Numbered from the stretch's first letter, positions 51,872-62,126 are shown. The stretch: DNA of 64,000 nucleotides from CAZVYS01 sp964630755 (GCA_964630755.1 CAZVYS010000002.1:1-64000), one strand, 5' to 3'. Numbers and translations: made by a program. The notes: generated by a model not told the origin, from the sequence alone.

Positions 51872-53341
51872 ATGATCAATCTGCTCAAGAAAATCTTTAA
51901 CCGAAAAGTTCTCTCGACCTTTTTCATTCTCTTCTTCTTTTCCACTTCTACTACTCACGCTTCCGTCAGCCGTTATCTTGAGGCCAAGCAAGCCGACGGC
52001 CTTGATTTAACCAAATGGGTCAGTGGCAGCAAAGACTATCTTGGTCTCTTTCAAATCACTGGTTGGGCTTTTATTGATGAAGGTTGGGGCCTAGATCAAA
52101 CCAGCACTGATGGCGCTCAACATGGCGCCATTCCTACCCTACTTGGCTTTATGGGTCAAACCTATCTCTCTAAGCCCGCCTCAGTCCCAGTATATATTGC
52201 TCATGTTAAAGAAAAAATCGGTATTGTCAAGCCAGCTTACGCCCAAACCAGGGGCATCGACGCCATGACGCCTATCCTAAAGCTCTGGGAAGTCATGCGT
52301 AATCTTTGCTATCTTTTCTTAACTGTTATTTTAGTTATCGTTGGCTTCATGATCATGTTCCGGAAAAAACTTGATCCCCAAACCGCTATTTCTATCCAAT
52401 ACGCTATTCCTAAAATCATCACTGCTTTAATCTTAATTACCTTTAGCTATGCCATTTCTGGGCTTATCATCGACATCTCTGAGCTCTTAACTCGTATCAT
52501 TGCCACTGTCTTTTCAGGAACCTATTTTACTGTTAACAACATGAATGAAATTATTGCCAAACTCACTAACCCGTATGATCCTACCTATACAGCAAATTGT
52601 TGGAGTGATCCTGATACTTGTTTTTATAACTTTTTTTATCTTATTGCCCCATTGTTTAGAATCGAAGGCATTACTTACGCCATTCAAACCACAATCAAGT
52701 CCGTCGCCGGTGGTTTAGGAACCGGAAGCGCCACACTACTCCAAGGCCTTAGCACTGTTGTTGTTCCAGTTATGTTTACAGTTGCCATGCTTCAAGCTAT
52801 GCTTAAAGGTTTTTTTATGCTTTTAACAGCTTACGTTAACATTGTTTTATCTACTCTATTTTCACCCTTTGTCTTTTTAGCCGACAGCCTCGGTTCTGGC
52901 GCCGCTGGCAGCTGGTTTAAAAGCTTTTTAACCAATGTCTTGGTCTTTCCTGTCACCTTCTTGCTTCTCATCATAGCCGCCATCATTCTTTCACCCACCC
53001 TTCCGAGGGCTGCTGGAGATGGCTTATTTGATAAACCTTGGAATATCACTGCTGGAGGCTCTGGCACAGGCGTCACCACTTTTGACTGGTATCCAGCTCC
53101 ATTAGGAATTTTCTGGGAAGACAAAACCGTTCCTGGCAGTGGCGGCACTTCAAGTCTTGAGTTTTCTACCTCCTTAATCAACTACCTTATAGCTTTTGGA
53201 ATGCTACTTGCCATCCCCAACGTCAACAACCTCATCAAAGGCATTATGGAAAAACAAGATAGTGGGGTTGGCGCCAACATCGCCCAAACCATCATGGGTG
53301 CTGCTAGAAATATTCCCCTTCTTGGCAATATAGTCTCTTAA
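51872..53341 (+). CDS. VirB6/TrbL-like polytopic membrane protein
   Basis: 489 residues from ATG 51872. A signal-like start (cleavage near THA-S) is followed by an extracytoplasmic region of about 90 residues and then at least six membrane helices (about 145-460). That pattern, with large Gly-rich loops (GTGSATLLQGLSTVVVPV), fits VirB6/TrbL channel proteins. TATGCT ends six bases before the ATG, so I reject the earlier frame start at 51827. Confidence 0.75.
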   Translation: MINLLKKIFNRKVLSTFFILFFFSTSTTHASVSRYLEAKQADGLDLTKWVSGSKDYLGLFQITGWAFIDEGWGLDQTSTDGAQHGAIPTLLGFMGQTYLSKPASVPVYIAHVKEKIGIVKPAYAQTRGIDAMTPILKLWEVMRNLCYLFLTVILVIVGFMIMFRKKLDPQTAISIQYAIPKIITALILITFSYAISGLIIDISELLTRIIATVFSGTYFTVNNMNEIIAKLTNPYDPTYTANCWSDPDTCFYNFFYLIAPLFRIEGITYAIQTTIKSVAGGLGTGSATLLQGLSTVVVPVMFTVAMLQAMLKGFFMLLTAYVNIVLSTLFSPFVFLADSLGSGAAGSWFKSFLTNVLVFPVTFLLLIIAAIILSPTLPRAAGDGLFDKPWNITAGGSGTGVTTFDWYPAPLGIFWEDKTVPGSGGTSSLEFSTSLINYLIAFGMLLAIPNVNNLIKGIMEKQDSGVGANIAQTIMGAARNIPLLGNIVS

Positions 53342-53357
53342 ACTAACTCCATTTTGG

Positions 53358-55226
53358 TTAAAAATTAACTGTTGACTTTAATCGATCACTGCTAACATTC
53401 CATTGAATCATTGCCCTCAATGTTTCTTTAAAACCTCTTCGCCCGCCTTCTTTAATAACTTCTCTATCTTTATCCCAATTATCAAAAGCTACTAATAATT
53501 CCCCACCTGCAACAACTATTGCCGATCTTCCTTTCGGAGGCTTTAGTTCTTCATTTATTACATATTCATCCCAAAATTCTATCGGCACTCCTTTTTTAAC
53601 CAGTTCTATTAAGCGCCAATACTCATCACTTTCTTCAATCACTTCTTCAGCTGGCAAGCTCACTTCAGCCGCCACTTTTTCTCCTAAAATCATTACTTTT
53701 CCTTTTTCAACTTTCCCCTGTTCATCTACCACTCGTCCTGCTAAGGAAACAGACAATCCTTCCTCAACCGGTAGATCAGCATCTACTTTTTTTACTAACT
53801 CCCGAGATAAATCAGCCACAATTACATGCCTTGGCTCAATTCCCTCCGGTCTACGCAATCGAATCTGATCCATCTCATACAAAACAGCTTGTTTTCTCAA
53901 CTCTTCCACTGGTATTTTCATATCATCCTTATTTCTTTTATACCACTTATAAGCATAAAAACACGCTAATCCTGCGAACAAAACCATCACTCCAGCTGCT
54001 ACACCAAAACCTATTTTCCCCCCAATATCATCCATTTCTTTTAAGTCATAGCTAGCTAACTCTGCATAAGTTGGATTAGCAAATTCTCCCTCACCCGCCT
54101 CAATCTCTCTTCTTATTTCTTTCTCACTCTTTTTCCTGGCTGATCTTAATCCTTCTATTACCTCTCCCCCCATTTCAGAAGTCAAATTCACCACCGACTG
54201 AACATCTTGTAAATCAAAAGCCTCGTCATTTAACGCTCTTTGCTTAGCCACTTCGATTATTTGTATCCATACTTCTTTTCCAATCTTTACCGTTTCTACT
54301 CCAGCACTTAAAACCTCCTTTACCATATTAACCGCCACTTCATCATCAGTAACCTCATCGCTCTCAGGCATTAACTTGGCTGCTTTAGCTGGAGCCTTTT
54401 TACTTGACGTTTTCTCAATCCACACGTCTCCATTTAACCTCCAATAGTCCCTAAATAACTGTTGGTCGCTAGCATTCATTTGCATACCGTCTGGATTTGT
54501 ATATTCATCAATAATAAGCTGCAACAAATGAGCCGCACTAATACTAATAGTTGCATCGTCAGGGTCTGTTAATACTACATCTTTATTATGATTGACCAGC
54601 CAACTTTCCAACCCTCCGCCTTCAAGCTCAATATCATTATCTTTAGCTACCCTAATCATGGCCTCTAAATATAGTTGTTGCGAAAAATTAAACTCTCTCT
54701 CATCAAACACTCGTCCACTATACGCATTACCAATCTCTTGGCCCATCACATTCTTGGCAATAATATTACTAAGCACATTTCCTGCCCTTAAACCCAACGG
54801 AACTCCATCGGCATTAACTCCCTCATTAAACATCGAAACTACCTCTAGGTGATAATCCTCAAATTTCCCACCAGCCGCTTGTTTAAATTCACCTTCATCA
54901 AAACCTTCTTGCAAGCTATCAGGCCTATCATCCTTAAGCAAATCTTCTACTACTTCCTTCCCCTCTTTTTGCAATTCAGTTTCTGCATCTTTTTTTCTTA
55001 AATCTATCCCTAACTTTTCTAACCCCAAATAAAACACTCCTTTACTTAATCCAGACAGCGCCCAAGTCACGCCAGCACAACCAAGGCTTAATAAGCCAAT
55101 AGTTCCACAAGTCACCCATGGTATCCTTTTTGATTTTTTTTGCACTGTTTCTTCCGATTCTACAAACCCCTCATAATCTTCACCAGAATCATGCCAATTA
55201 ACTTCAGGAGTTTGTCCACTCGTCAT
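53358..55226 (-). CDS. Large two-helix protein, unknown
   Basis: 622 residues, acidic. Helices are at about 37-60 and 405-430 (GFGVAAGVMVLFAGLACFYAY), separating an extracytoplasmic helical region from a cytoplasmic C-terminal beta region (EELLVAFDNWDKDREVI). No known domain. It follows the 1402-residue gene by four bases and is convergent with the VirB6-like gene, so it belongs to the same locus. Confidence 0.6.
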   Translation of the reverse strand: MTSGQTPEVNWHDSGEDYEGFVESEETVQKKSKRIPWVTCGTIGLLSLGCAGVTWALSGLSKGVFYLGLEKLGIDLRKKDAETELQKEGKEVVEDLLKDDRPDSLQEGFDEGEFKQAAGGKFEDYHLEVVSMFNEGVNADGVPLGLRAGNVLSNIIAKNVMGQEIGNAYSGRVFDEREFNFSQQLYLEAMIRVAKDNDIELEGGGLESWLVNHNKDVVLTDPDDATISISAAHLLQLIIDEYTNPDGMQMNASDQQLFRDYWRLNGDVWIEKTSSKKAPAKAAKLMPESDEVTDDEVAVNMVKEVLSAGVETVKIGKEVWIQIIEVAKQRALNDEAFDLQDVQSVVNLTSEMGGEVIEGLRSARKKSEKEIRREIEAGEGEFANPTYAELASYDLKEMDDIGGKIGFGVAAGVMVLFAGLACFYAYKWYKRNKDDMKIPVEELRKQAVLYEMDQIRLRRPEGIEPRHVIVADLSRELVKKVDADLPVEEGLSVSLAGRVVDEQGKVEKGKVMILGEKVAAEVSLPAEEVIEESDEYWRLIELVKKGVPIEFWDEYVINEELKPPKGRSAIVVAGGELLVAFDNWDKDREVIKEGGRRGFKETLRAMIQWNVSSDRLKSTVNF

Positions 55227-55230
55227 ATCA

Positions 55231-58200
55231 TTACCTAAGTATCTTTCCAGAAGTTACTAAATCCGTCTTCTCTCTCGTTTTTTCTCTTCTGGCAATTGTA
55301 TGACCCTCAGGCAACGATTTGTCATGGTACAAACCAGGCCTCATACAAGTTGCGTTAAGCATGGTCGGAATCACTCTATCTGCTCGCTGACTAGCCATCA
55401 ATCGCTTCTCTTTTGGCTTTGTCATATCCGGCATTCTTCTAAAAGCATATAAATCTCTTCTATAAATAAATGATAATACAGGATGGTCCTTTATATCCCA
55501 AACGTTCTGTTTAAGATTATTAGCTATATCTTCTTGTAGTTTTCCAAACAGAAGCTGAGCTCCTCTTCCAAATAAATTCATTGAATAACTTGCTCCCAAA
55601 GCTGCTACCCACCACGACTGAGATGCCAATCCAAAAACAGGCACTGTCCATAATAAAGTCATCGCCGCCGCCGGCAACAAAGCTCTTAATTGAGGCACTG
55701 GTGAAGCAATGCCATTAATAAAAAAGTTACCTACTTGTCCTACTATAGGCGACATCCCCAGAACCCCTGAAGCTGTTTCCTTAGTTTTAACTGTGAATTG
55801 CTCCATCGCATCTAGTTGCCCAAACAACAAGTCTGACACAAAATAAGGCACCTCTCTACCAGCCCACACCCAATTGAAAAAATATGGCTTTCTATACAAC
55901 ATCTTTTCTACCGTTTTTGCGTCGAAATCATGAAGCCCCGCATTCTCAATAATTGTCCACAGTTCTTTCAGTTTCGGCATATGCGCAAACTCCACTCCCG
56001 GTCTAAACCAATCATGATCCTTCAATATCCCCGAGGCTCTTGATAAGTCATAAAATCTATTGTGTATAGCTGTTGGAATATATTGAGCATTACCACCAAG
56101 GTTACAATACCACATTCTTGTTAATTCATCTGTCCAATCATCATTAGCTGGCAACATTGTATCCATTGCCATAGTTAAAATATAATCACCCCTATACCTC
56201 TTCGTCTTTCTTCCTTTACTATCAAAGTCATCATAGCTTAAAAACGATTGTGTAGTATGCCAGTTGAAAAAATCATCCACTTGCTCTCCATCGTCTCCAG
56301 CAAGCAATGGATGATAAATAATATGTTCCGCCTTCTTCTTGCCGCTTCTTGAACCTCTTGGTCCTGCATTGAATTTCCAAGTTGTAATCTCCTCTAGTAC
56401 ATCCATGTCTGCTAAATATGGGTCAAAGAAAAACCTATAATTATCATACCATTTCACCTGTTCTCTGGCCCAACTAAACAACACCATCTCGTAAAAACTT
56501 TGTGGGCTAAACACCTTATTACACATCAGTTGTAATCCCGTCATAACTTCTTCGGCAAAACTTTCCATCGCCGCTACTTGTGTTGCGTTAGCACTGGTTT
56601 CTTTGCCCCACTGCTCCCCAACCTCTTCTGGTGAAAAACTTGCCGCTAAAGCTCTCATAACCCAGAAATAATTAGCCTTCTTAGCAGAGCCCCAAATTTG
56701 TCTGGCTAAACCATCAACCTTCTCTAGGGGTTTATTAAATTTCCTCTGCCTGCCAAAAATCACCATCCTAGCATGACGGTTAATCACTTTTTCTGGCACT
56801 CCAGTTAATATTAAAGCCGCTCCTTCTTGATGCGTCGGTTTTCGTATTGCTCTCCAAACCTCATGAAGATCTAAATCTAATGGCCTTGGCTCTACTGTCG
56901 ATTTCTTAACTGTGCCATCTCTTCTCAAAACCAAACTCTTCCTCTGATAAAACTCATTTGGCGCATCAACTGACCCACACCAAGTTTCCTGCAAAGTTTG
57001 ATTAAAACATAAAAAGTTAGCCAACTGCATTATATTTCTACTTACAAAAGCCCTTGCTTCTTTAGAGCCTGCTTCAGCTTTCCCAGCCCCTAAAATCATT
57101 TGAATGTTTGCTAGCATTCTTTTTTCAATCGATCCCATATTATTCGCCATATACTCTCGCCAGCGCCTTCTCACATCTCTTCTATAAATTCTCAACAACT
57201 CTCCTGCTTGGCTTAACTCACCACTCGATTCTCTTAAATACATCGCTTCATCATGGCTTGCTAAAATCTCCCACCTGTCTTCTATTGAGCCATCTGTTAA
57301 TTTAACGCTTTTTTTAACCAAAGGGTAAAGCTCGGCGTGTAATCCCATTGTCCACCATATAGCGTCCAAGCTAACCATAAATGCCAATCCTGAACCAATT
57401 TTTTCTTGAATAAACGTAGGAAACAATCCAATATATGAGTATGGGTCATCTGGGCTACCCTTCGGCTGACCAGTTAACCAGTCACCATAAGTCTGATCCC
57501 CCCATTCCATTCTGTGAGTTGTTGCCTGCCAACCTAAATGCCAGAAAAGATGTTGTAAATTTATCATCATCGGTCTCTTAGTTTCCTTCCAAATCATTCT
57601 ACCTTCTCTTAAATTTTTCCATTTTTTTCTAGTCAACTCTGGCGAAATCGGTTCATAAAGATTAATGTCAGGGCCTACCTCACCAGTCTTACTCCAACTC
57701 AAATGAAAATATCTATGAGCTATCTCTTTAAACATCTCTGCAGCACCTTGCTTTTCCCAATCCACATTTTTTAACTCTTTTGCTATGTCTCTTCCTTCAT
57801 TAAGATATAGCTGTAATAACCAAAACTCAGACACTTGTGGCATTAATCTTTTTAGTTCTGGCGAAGTAATCTTTTCTAATAGATCTTGATCAGAAGTTAC
57901 TACCTGGTCAAATATGTACATCCAGGGAGAAATTCCTGATTCTGACAACTCGAAATAGTGTGTATCCATGGGTAAAGATCTATGAATAAAATTAAACAAG
58001 CTCACCCTGGCTAGCCAAATTCTATACTCAAATTGATCAAAATTTACCTCTTTTGTCCCATCCCTTTTTTTCTCATAACAAAACATTGGCTCAAAGCCTT
58101 GTCCTTTTTGATTTAACGGCACTGGAATCTCACCCATTCCTTCAATTTCAATAATTACATTACTTCCTTCCACTTTTCCCATGTCTTTTAACTTCTTCTC

Positions 58201-59439
58201 AGCTCTTTCAGCCACTTCAAAAGACGGCAAAACTGCATCGTGAAGATCTTGATTCCTTTTAGTCATTCTCTCTCTTTCTCTAGGATCAACTGCATACTCA
58301 AATATTCCTATGCCCTTATTTCTAACTATCGCTTCTGTAAACACCGGGTTAGCCAAAGCTTTTTTTGGGTCATGAGAAATATCTTTTTCCATTAACACAA
58401 ACCCTGCTCGCACATTTTCCTGACAAACTCTATAAACCCCCCTCACCATCATCTCTCTAACACCTAAATCTTCTAAGCTCAATATCCCATCATTTCGACT
58501 CCACTCCTCTTCTACCCAAGGCAACACAAGCTCTAAAGTTACAACCGCCGCCTCAATATATCCTAGGCCTCCTCCTTTTATCGCCCCGTTAACATCATTT
58601 CTATCAAAAAACTTCCAATCTTTCCAATGAGCAACTCCATTATACTTTCTATCTAATTTGTCTGCTTTTTCCAACAAACCACCATTTCCGTCAATTTCTT
58701 GCCTAATAAAATCTACGCTTTCCATTTCTTTATCAATCTTTTTTCCAACAACTGATTGCCATCTCTCGGTATACCACACGTTTCTTGCTCTTCTTTTAGA
58801 CTTTCCAGTTTTACTAACACCTTCTCTAACTCTATCTCTATTATTATCATTCTTTCTAGTTTCAGCCGTAGCCTTTTCTACTTCTTTAATATTGTCGTCT
58901 GTGGCTACAATGTCTGATTCTGTTCTTAGATTCTGTAACTGCTCCACCCTTCCAATGTCTTCCTCTAGCTGCCATTTCACTAACAACATTTCCATTCCTG
59001 ATAATAATAACTCTGCTTTTCTCTTGTCTTCTGGGTTCATTGGATGATTAACCACTGCCTCTACCCTTTTTAACTCTCTCACTACCACATCATTGTCTTT
59101 GGCCAACAAATGCCCTTCGAATAATGTTATTTCTCTATTAATTTGATCTTTTTTTGCTTGAGAAATCAATCCATCTCTGCCCACGGCAGTAGCAAATCTC
59201 ATTCCTGCTTCAGCAGTTTTCCAACTCTTGCTTCTTTCTCCAAACAAAGTTTCTGAAACACTTGTAAGTTGATTTAAATTATCAACTTGAGTTGAACCAT
59301 TCCATCTCACTGTTGCTTTCATTTCTCGAACGTCTTCCACTGCTTGCACCACCTCGTTTAAACCCGCATCTCCAATTCCTTTGCAAGCATCAAACTCAAT
59401 TTTTCCTCCTTTTTCAGCTACATTACTCACCTCTGTCAT
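55231..59439 (-). CDS. Giant unknown protein, 1402 residues
   Basis: The largest gene of the window. The protein is mainly helical, rich in Trp, Met and charged residues, and soluble until two hydrophobic segments near 1300-1345 (LLPAAAMTLLWTVPVFGLAS, WWVAALGASYSM). The first 240 residues look like coiled coil. No enzyme motif, P-loop or repeat is obvious. It stands upstream of the 622-residue gene and downstream of two small helical proteins, on the strand opposite VirB4, in the T4SS-like locus. It could be a scaffold or a lineage-specific membrane-coupled machine component. Confidence 0.6.
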   Translation of the reverse strand: MTEVSNVAEKGGKIEFDACKGIGDAGLNEVVQAVEDVREMKATVRWNGSTQVDNLNQLTSVSETLFGERSKSWKTAEAGMRFATAVGRDGLISQAKKDQINREITLFEGHLLAKDNDVVVRELKRVEAVVNHPMNPEDKRKAELLLSGMEMLLVKWQLEEDIGRVEQLQNLRTESDIVATDDNIKEVEKATAETRKNDNNRDRVREGVSKTGKSKRRARNVWYTERWQSVVGKKIDKEMESVDFIRQEIDGNGGLLEKADKLDRKYNGVAHWKDWKFFDRNDVNGAIKGGGLGYIEAAVVTLELVLPWVEEEWSRNDGILSLEDLGVREMMVRGVYRVCQENVRAGFVLMEKDISHDPKKALANPVFTEAIVRNKGIGIFEYAVDPRERERMTKRNQDLHDAVLPSFEVAERAEKKLKDMGKVEGSNVIIEIEGMGEIPVPLNQKGQGFEPMFCYEKKRDGTKEVNFDQFEYRIWLARVSLFNFIHRSLPMDTHYFELSESGISPWMYIFDQVVTSDQDLLEKITSPELKRLMPQVSEFWLLQLYLNEGRDIAKELKNVDWEKQGAAEMFKEIAHRYFHLSWSKTGEVGPDINLYEPISPELTRKKWKNLREGRMIWKETKRPMMINLQHLFWHLGWQATTHRMEWGDQTYGDWLTGQPKGSPDDPYSYIGLFPTFIQEKIGSGLAFMVSLDAIWWTMGLHAELYPLVKKSVKLTDGSIEDRWEILASHDEAMYLRESSGELSQAGELLRIYRRDVRRRWREYMANNMGSIEKRMLANIQMILGAGKAEAGSKEARAFVSRNIMQLANFLCFNQTLQETWCGSVDAPNEFYQRKSLVLRRDGTVKKSTVEPRPLDLDLHEVWRAIRKPTHQEGAALILTGVPEKVINRHARMVIFGRQRKFNKPLEKVDGLARQIWGSAKKANYFWVMRALAASFSPEEVGEQWGKETSANATQVAAMESFAEEVMTGLQLMCNKVFSPQSFYEMVLFSWAREQVKWYDNYRFFFDPYLADMDVLEEITTWKFNAGPRGSRSGKKKAEHIIYHPLLAGDDGEQVDDFFNWHTTQSFLSYDDFDSKGRKTKRYRGDYILTMAMDTMLPANDDWTDELTRMWYCNLGGNAQYIPTAIHNRFYDLSRASGILKDHDWFRPGVEFAHMPKLKELWTIIENAGLHDFDAKTVEKMLYRKPYFFNWVWAGREVPYFVSDLLFGQLDAMEQFTVKTKETASGVLGMSPIVGQVGNFFINGIASPVPQLRALLPAAAMTLLWTVPVFGLASQSWWVAALGASYSMNLFGRGAQLLFGKLQEDIANNLKQNVWDIKDHPVLSFIYRRDLYAFRRMPDMTKPKEKRLMASQRADRVIPTMLNATCMRPGLYHDKSLPEGHTIARREKTREKTDLVTSGKILR

Positions 59440-59441
59440 AA

Positions 59442-59795
59442 TTATTTATTCAATAAATTACTTAATATCTTTAACTCATCTTCTCTTATATTTACTACTA
59501 TCTCATCAATTAAACTATAAAACTCCCCCTCTATCAGCTCAGCCATATTTATATCTTGATCTATTTCATTCCACTTTGTTTCTTTCATGTATCGTTCTAT
59601 TTCCTCTTTTAAATCTGTTGTCTTTTTTTTCTTATTAATAACTCGCCAAATAAACTTTACTAATACTCGTGCCTGTAATCTAATTTGTAAATTAAGCAAA
59701 AATGCTTTCTTTTGCCTATCACTTAAACTTAAACCATCAAATAAAGACCTTAAAAATGTTTCTCTTGGATTAAAAAAATAACAAATGTTTTCCAT
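59442..59795 (-). CDS. Small helical protein, unknown
   Basis: 117 residues, all-helical and charged (RPS-free, Leu/Lys/Glu-rich), with no membrane helix. AGGA lies close before the ATG. It starts the string with the 1402-residue gene (two-base gap). Similar in size and composition to the next small gene. Confidence 0.6.
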   Translation of the reverse strand: MENICYFFNPRETFLRSLFDGLSLSDRQKKAFLLNLQIRLQARVLVKFIWRVINKKKKTTDLKEEIERYMKETKWNEIDQDINMAELIEGEFYSLIDEIVVNIREDELKILSNLLNK

Positions 59796-59807
59796 ATTCC
59801 TAAACTT

Positions 59808-60119
59808 TCAACTATGAAATTTTGTAAACAATTTCCAATACTCTTCTATTCTGCTAAAATACCTTTGCTTTTTATTTTTTAACTCTTCTCCTATTAGACC
59901 TAAAACTAATAACAACCCAGATCGCATCATTTCTTCATTGACTCTTAAAAACTTATACTCACTCCAGTTTTTTCTTTTTAATAATTCTAATTGTTTTTCC
60001 AAAAACTTCTCCCCGTCGGTGACAACTAAATCAGAAAGCTCCTTTAAAGCCCTCGCTTTTCTCTCTTCCACTATCTTCAATAGCTTCACTGGCAAATCAC
60101 CAGCCTGTTGCTGTTTCAT
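59808..60119 (-). CDS. Small helical protein, unknown
   Basis: 103 residues, helical and basic (ARALKELSDLVVTDGEKFLEK). I choose ATG 60119, preceded by GAGGTG, over a GTG six bases earlier. TATAAT at 60129-60134 drives it. It is divergent from PrgI. Confidence 0.6.
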   Translation of the reverse strand: MKQQQAGDLPVKLLKIVEERKARALKELSDLVVTDGEKFLEKQLELLKRKNWSEYKFLRVNEEMMRSGLLLVLGLIGEELKNKKQRYFSRIEEYWKLFTKFHS

Positions 60120-60128
60120 ATTCACCTC

Positions 60129-60189
60129 ATTATAACTCCCTCTTTCTTCTCAAATCAACTTGTATCCCTCCCCCAACTATCTCTATAAT
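60129..60189. promoter_or_regulatory. Divergent promoters at the T4SS core
   Basis: TATAAT on the minus strand (60129-60134) for the giant-protein operon and TATAAT on the plus strand (60184-60189) for PrgI. The PrgI box ends seven bases before its ATG. Confidence 0.7.
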
Positions 60190-60196
60190 ATTCCTA

Positions 60197-61312
60197 ATGC
60201 AACAACATCCTGTCCCCCAAGCCATCACCTCATATAAATTCAAACTCGTTGGCGACATGACTTTAAGGCAGTTCGGTGAACTGGCTTTCGGCGTTATTAT
60301 CGCCTGGCTTATCTTCAACTCAGAAATTAACTTTTTCTTTAAATGGACCCTTGGCCCCGTTTTCGGATTTCTAGGCTTTGCCCTTGCTTTTCTCCCTATT
60401 GAAGACCGCCCCCTTGACCAATGGATTGTTAACTTTGTTAAAGCTATCTATAGCCCCACCCAATTCACTTGGCAAGCCCAACCCAAAAAGCTTCACTTTT
60501 TTAAGGTTGTAAAAACCGCTACTAAAGCCGCCAAAGCTCAACCCATCAAAACTAACCAGCTTGAAGAATATCTAAGCACCCTGCCAGCTACCCCGGCTTC
60601 TACTTTTGACCAAGCTGAAACAAAATATTTAGAGCACGTCACTCGTCTTTTTGGAGTTCTTGGTGTTCCTGCTAAAAAAATCTCTGACTCCGACCGCAGC
60701 GTCAAAGCCCAAACCGCCGACACCCCTTTAATCAAATCTCCTATTAAAGGTATTCGCATCAGAAAACTAATGCATCCCCAATTGTGTTTACTCCCCCACG
60801 CCTCTGTCTACCAAGCTCCACTTGAACCACAAGCTGCCGCTATGCCTACAAAAATCAAGCCTTCTACTCAACCACTGCCCAAAACAACCCCTTCTAAACC
60901 GATGCCTAAAACTAAACCAGCTTCTACCAATAACTTAGGGGCGAATGCCCCTAAAACAGCTAAAAATCTTGTCAAAGTTCACCCCGCGACCGCGGGGCAA
61001 CCTCTTAAAGCCACTACCTATGCTAGTAACGTCATCCTCCCTCAAACCCCAGACAAACCCAACTTACTCGCCGGCATCACCTTAGATAAACAGGGGAAAA
61101 TCATCCCCAGCGTTATCTTAGAAGTCCGTAACCAAAAAAATCATCCAGTTAGAGCTCTGCGATCAAACAAACTCGGCCAGTTCTTTATCGCTACTCCTCT
61201 TGCAGACGGTATCTACCAAATAGCCGCCGAACACCAAAACCACCGCTTTGCTATAATGAAACTCGAAGTCAAAAGCGAAGTCATTCCGCCTTTAAAAATT
61301 CAAGCCATATGA
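60197..61312 (+). CDS. PrgI-family (VirB3-like) protein with C-terminal Ig-like domain
   Basis: 371 residues. Residues 1-95 match PrgI: VPQAITSYKFKLVGDMTLRQFGELAFG with two membrane helices and IEDRPLDQWI. PrgI partners VirB4 in Gram-positive-type T4SS. A Pro/Lys-rich linker follows and includes a translated palindromic doublet. Then a carboxypeptidase-regulatory-like domain appears (LLAGITLDKQGKIIPSVILEV...GQFFIATPLADGIYQIAAEH). Its stop overlaps the next start (ATGA). Confidence 0.88.
   Translation: MQQHPVPQAITSYKFKLVGDMTLRQFGELAFGVIIAWLIFNSEINFFFKWTLGPVFGFLGFALAFLPIEDRPLDQWIVNFVKAIYSPTQFTWQAQPKKLHFFKVVKTATKAAKAQPIKTNQLEEYLSTLPATPASTFDQAETKYLEHVTRLFGVLGVPAKKISDSDRSVKAQTADTPLIKSPIKGIRIRKLMHPQLCLLPHASVYQAPLEPQAAAMPTKIKPSTQPLPKTTPSKPMPKTKPASTNNLGANAPKTAKNLVKVHPATAGQPLKATTYASNVILPQTPDKPNLLAGITLDKQGKIIPSVILEVRNQKNHPVRALRSNKLGQFFIATPLADGIYQIAAEHQNHRFAIMKLEVKSEVIPPLKIQAI
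60935..60997. repeat. Palindromic doublet inside the PrgI gene
   Basis: TTAGGGGC-GAAT-GCCCCTAA (60935-60954) and CCCCGC-GACC-GCGGGG (60982-60997), linker 27 nt, in frame. Almost identical to the VirB4 copies but with a C:G instead of T:A closing pair. Confidence 0.85.
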
Positions 61313-62109
61313 AACCTGCCATCAAGCCCCAAAACCCAAGCACTCAAGACCATCTAGACATCGAAGACATTCGAGACAATCTAGCCATCTTAAAAGACGG
61401 CTCTTGCGCCTTAGTTATCCAAACCACTGCTGTCAACTTCTCTCTTTTATCAGAAGGCGAACAAGACGCCATTATCTATGCTTATGCAGGGCTTTTAAAC
61501 TCTCTTACTTTTCCCATTCAAGTCATTATTCGTTCTCAAAAGAAAAACATCAACTCTTACCTTAATCTTCTTCAGGTTCAAGAACAAAAGATGACTAATC
61601 CTCTTCTAAAATCCCAACTCCAAAAATATCGACAATTCATCCAGTCCACTGTCCAAGAAAACGAAGTCTTAGACAAAAAATTCTACCTTGTCATTCCCTT
61701 CTCAAGCCTTGAACTTGGCGTTAAATCTACTTTAAAATCTTCTTTTAAAAAAGCCAATCGCCTTCCCTTTGACAAAGACTACATCATTCAAAAAGCCACC
61801 ACCACCCTCGTTCCTCGTCGTGACCACTTAATCGGCCAACTAACCAAAATCGGCCTTAAAGCTCACCCGCTCACCACCCCCGAACTAATCAAGCTTTTTT
61901 ATCACTACTACAATCCCGACGCCGGCTCAATCGAGATCAGTGATAAAAGTGACTTTAACTCACCCATGGTTAAAACCGCTATTTCCTCCGAAGCTCCAGA
62001 TTCCACTCCAACCCCCGAAGCTAAACCCACTCTTGCCAATAACTTAGGGGTGAATACCCCTAAAACAGCTAAAAATACTAGCAAGGTTCACCCCGCGAAT
62101 GCGGGGTAA
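61309..62109 (+). CDS. VirB4/TraC N-terminal-like protein
   Basis: 266 residues. It resembles the small TraC-type component between PrgI and VirB4: IEDIRDNLAILKDGSCALVIQTTAVNFSLLSEGEQDAII, then FPIQVIIRSQKKNINSYL. No P-loop. The last 23 residues are the translated palindromic doublet, and the stop is the base triplet following its second hairpin, so the natural C-terminus may have been changed by insertion. Confidence 0.75.
   Translation: MKPAIKPQNPSTQDHLDIEDIRDNLAILKDGSCALVIQTTAVNFSLLSEGEQDAIIYAYAGLLNSLTFPIQVIIRSQKKNINSYLNLLQVQEQKMTNPLLKSQLQKYRQFIQSTVQENEVLDKKFYLVIPFSSLELGVKSTLKSSFKKANRLPFDKDYIIQKATTTLVPRRDHLIGQLTKIGLKAHPLTTPELIKLFYHYYNPDAGSIEISDKSDFNSPMVKTAISSEAPDSTPTPEAKPTLANNLGVNTPKTAKNTSKVHPANAG
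62035..62106. repeat. Palindromic doublet, copy 1 of an identical pair
   Basis: TTAGGGGT-GAAT-ACCCCTAA (62044-62063) and CCCCGC-GAAT-GCGGGG (62091-62106). The 72 bases 62035-62106 are identical to 62181-62252. Confidence 0.9.
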
Positions 62110-62126
62110 CCACCAAAGGCTTCAGC

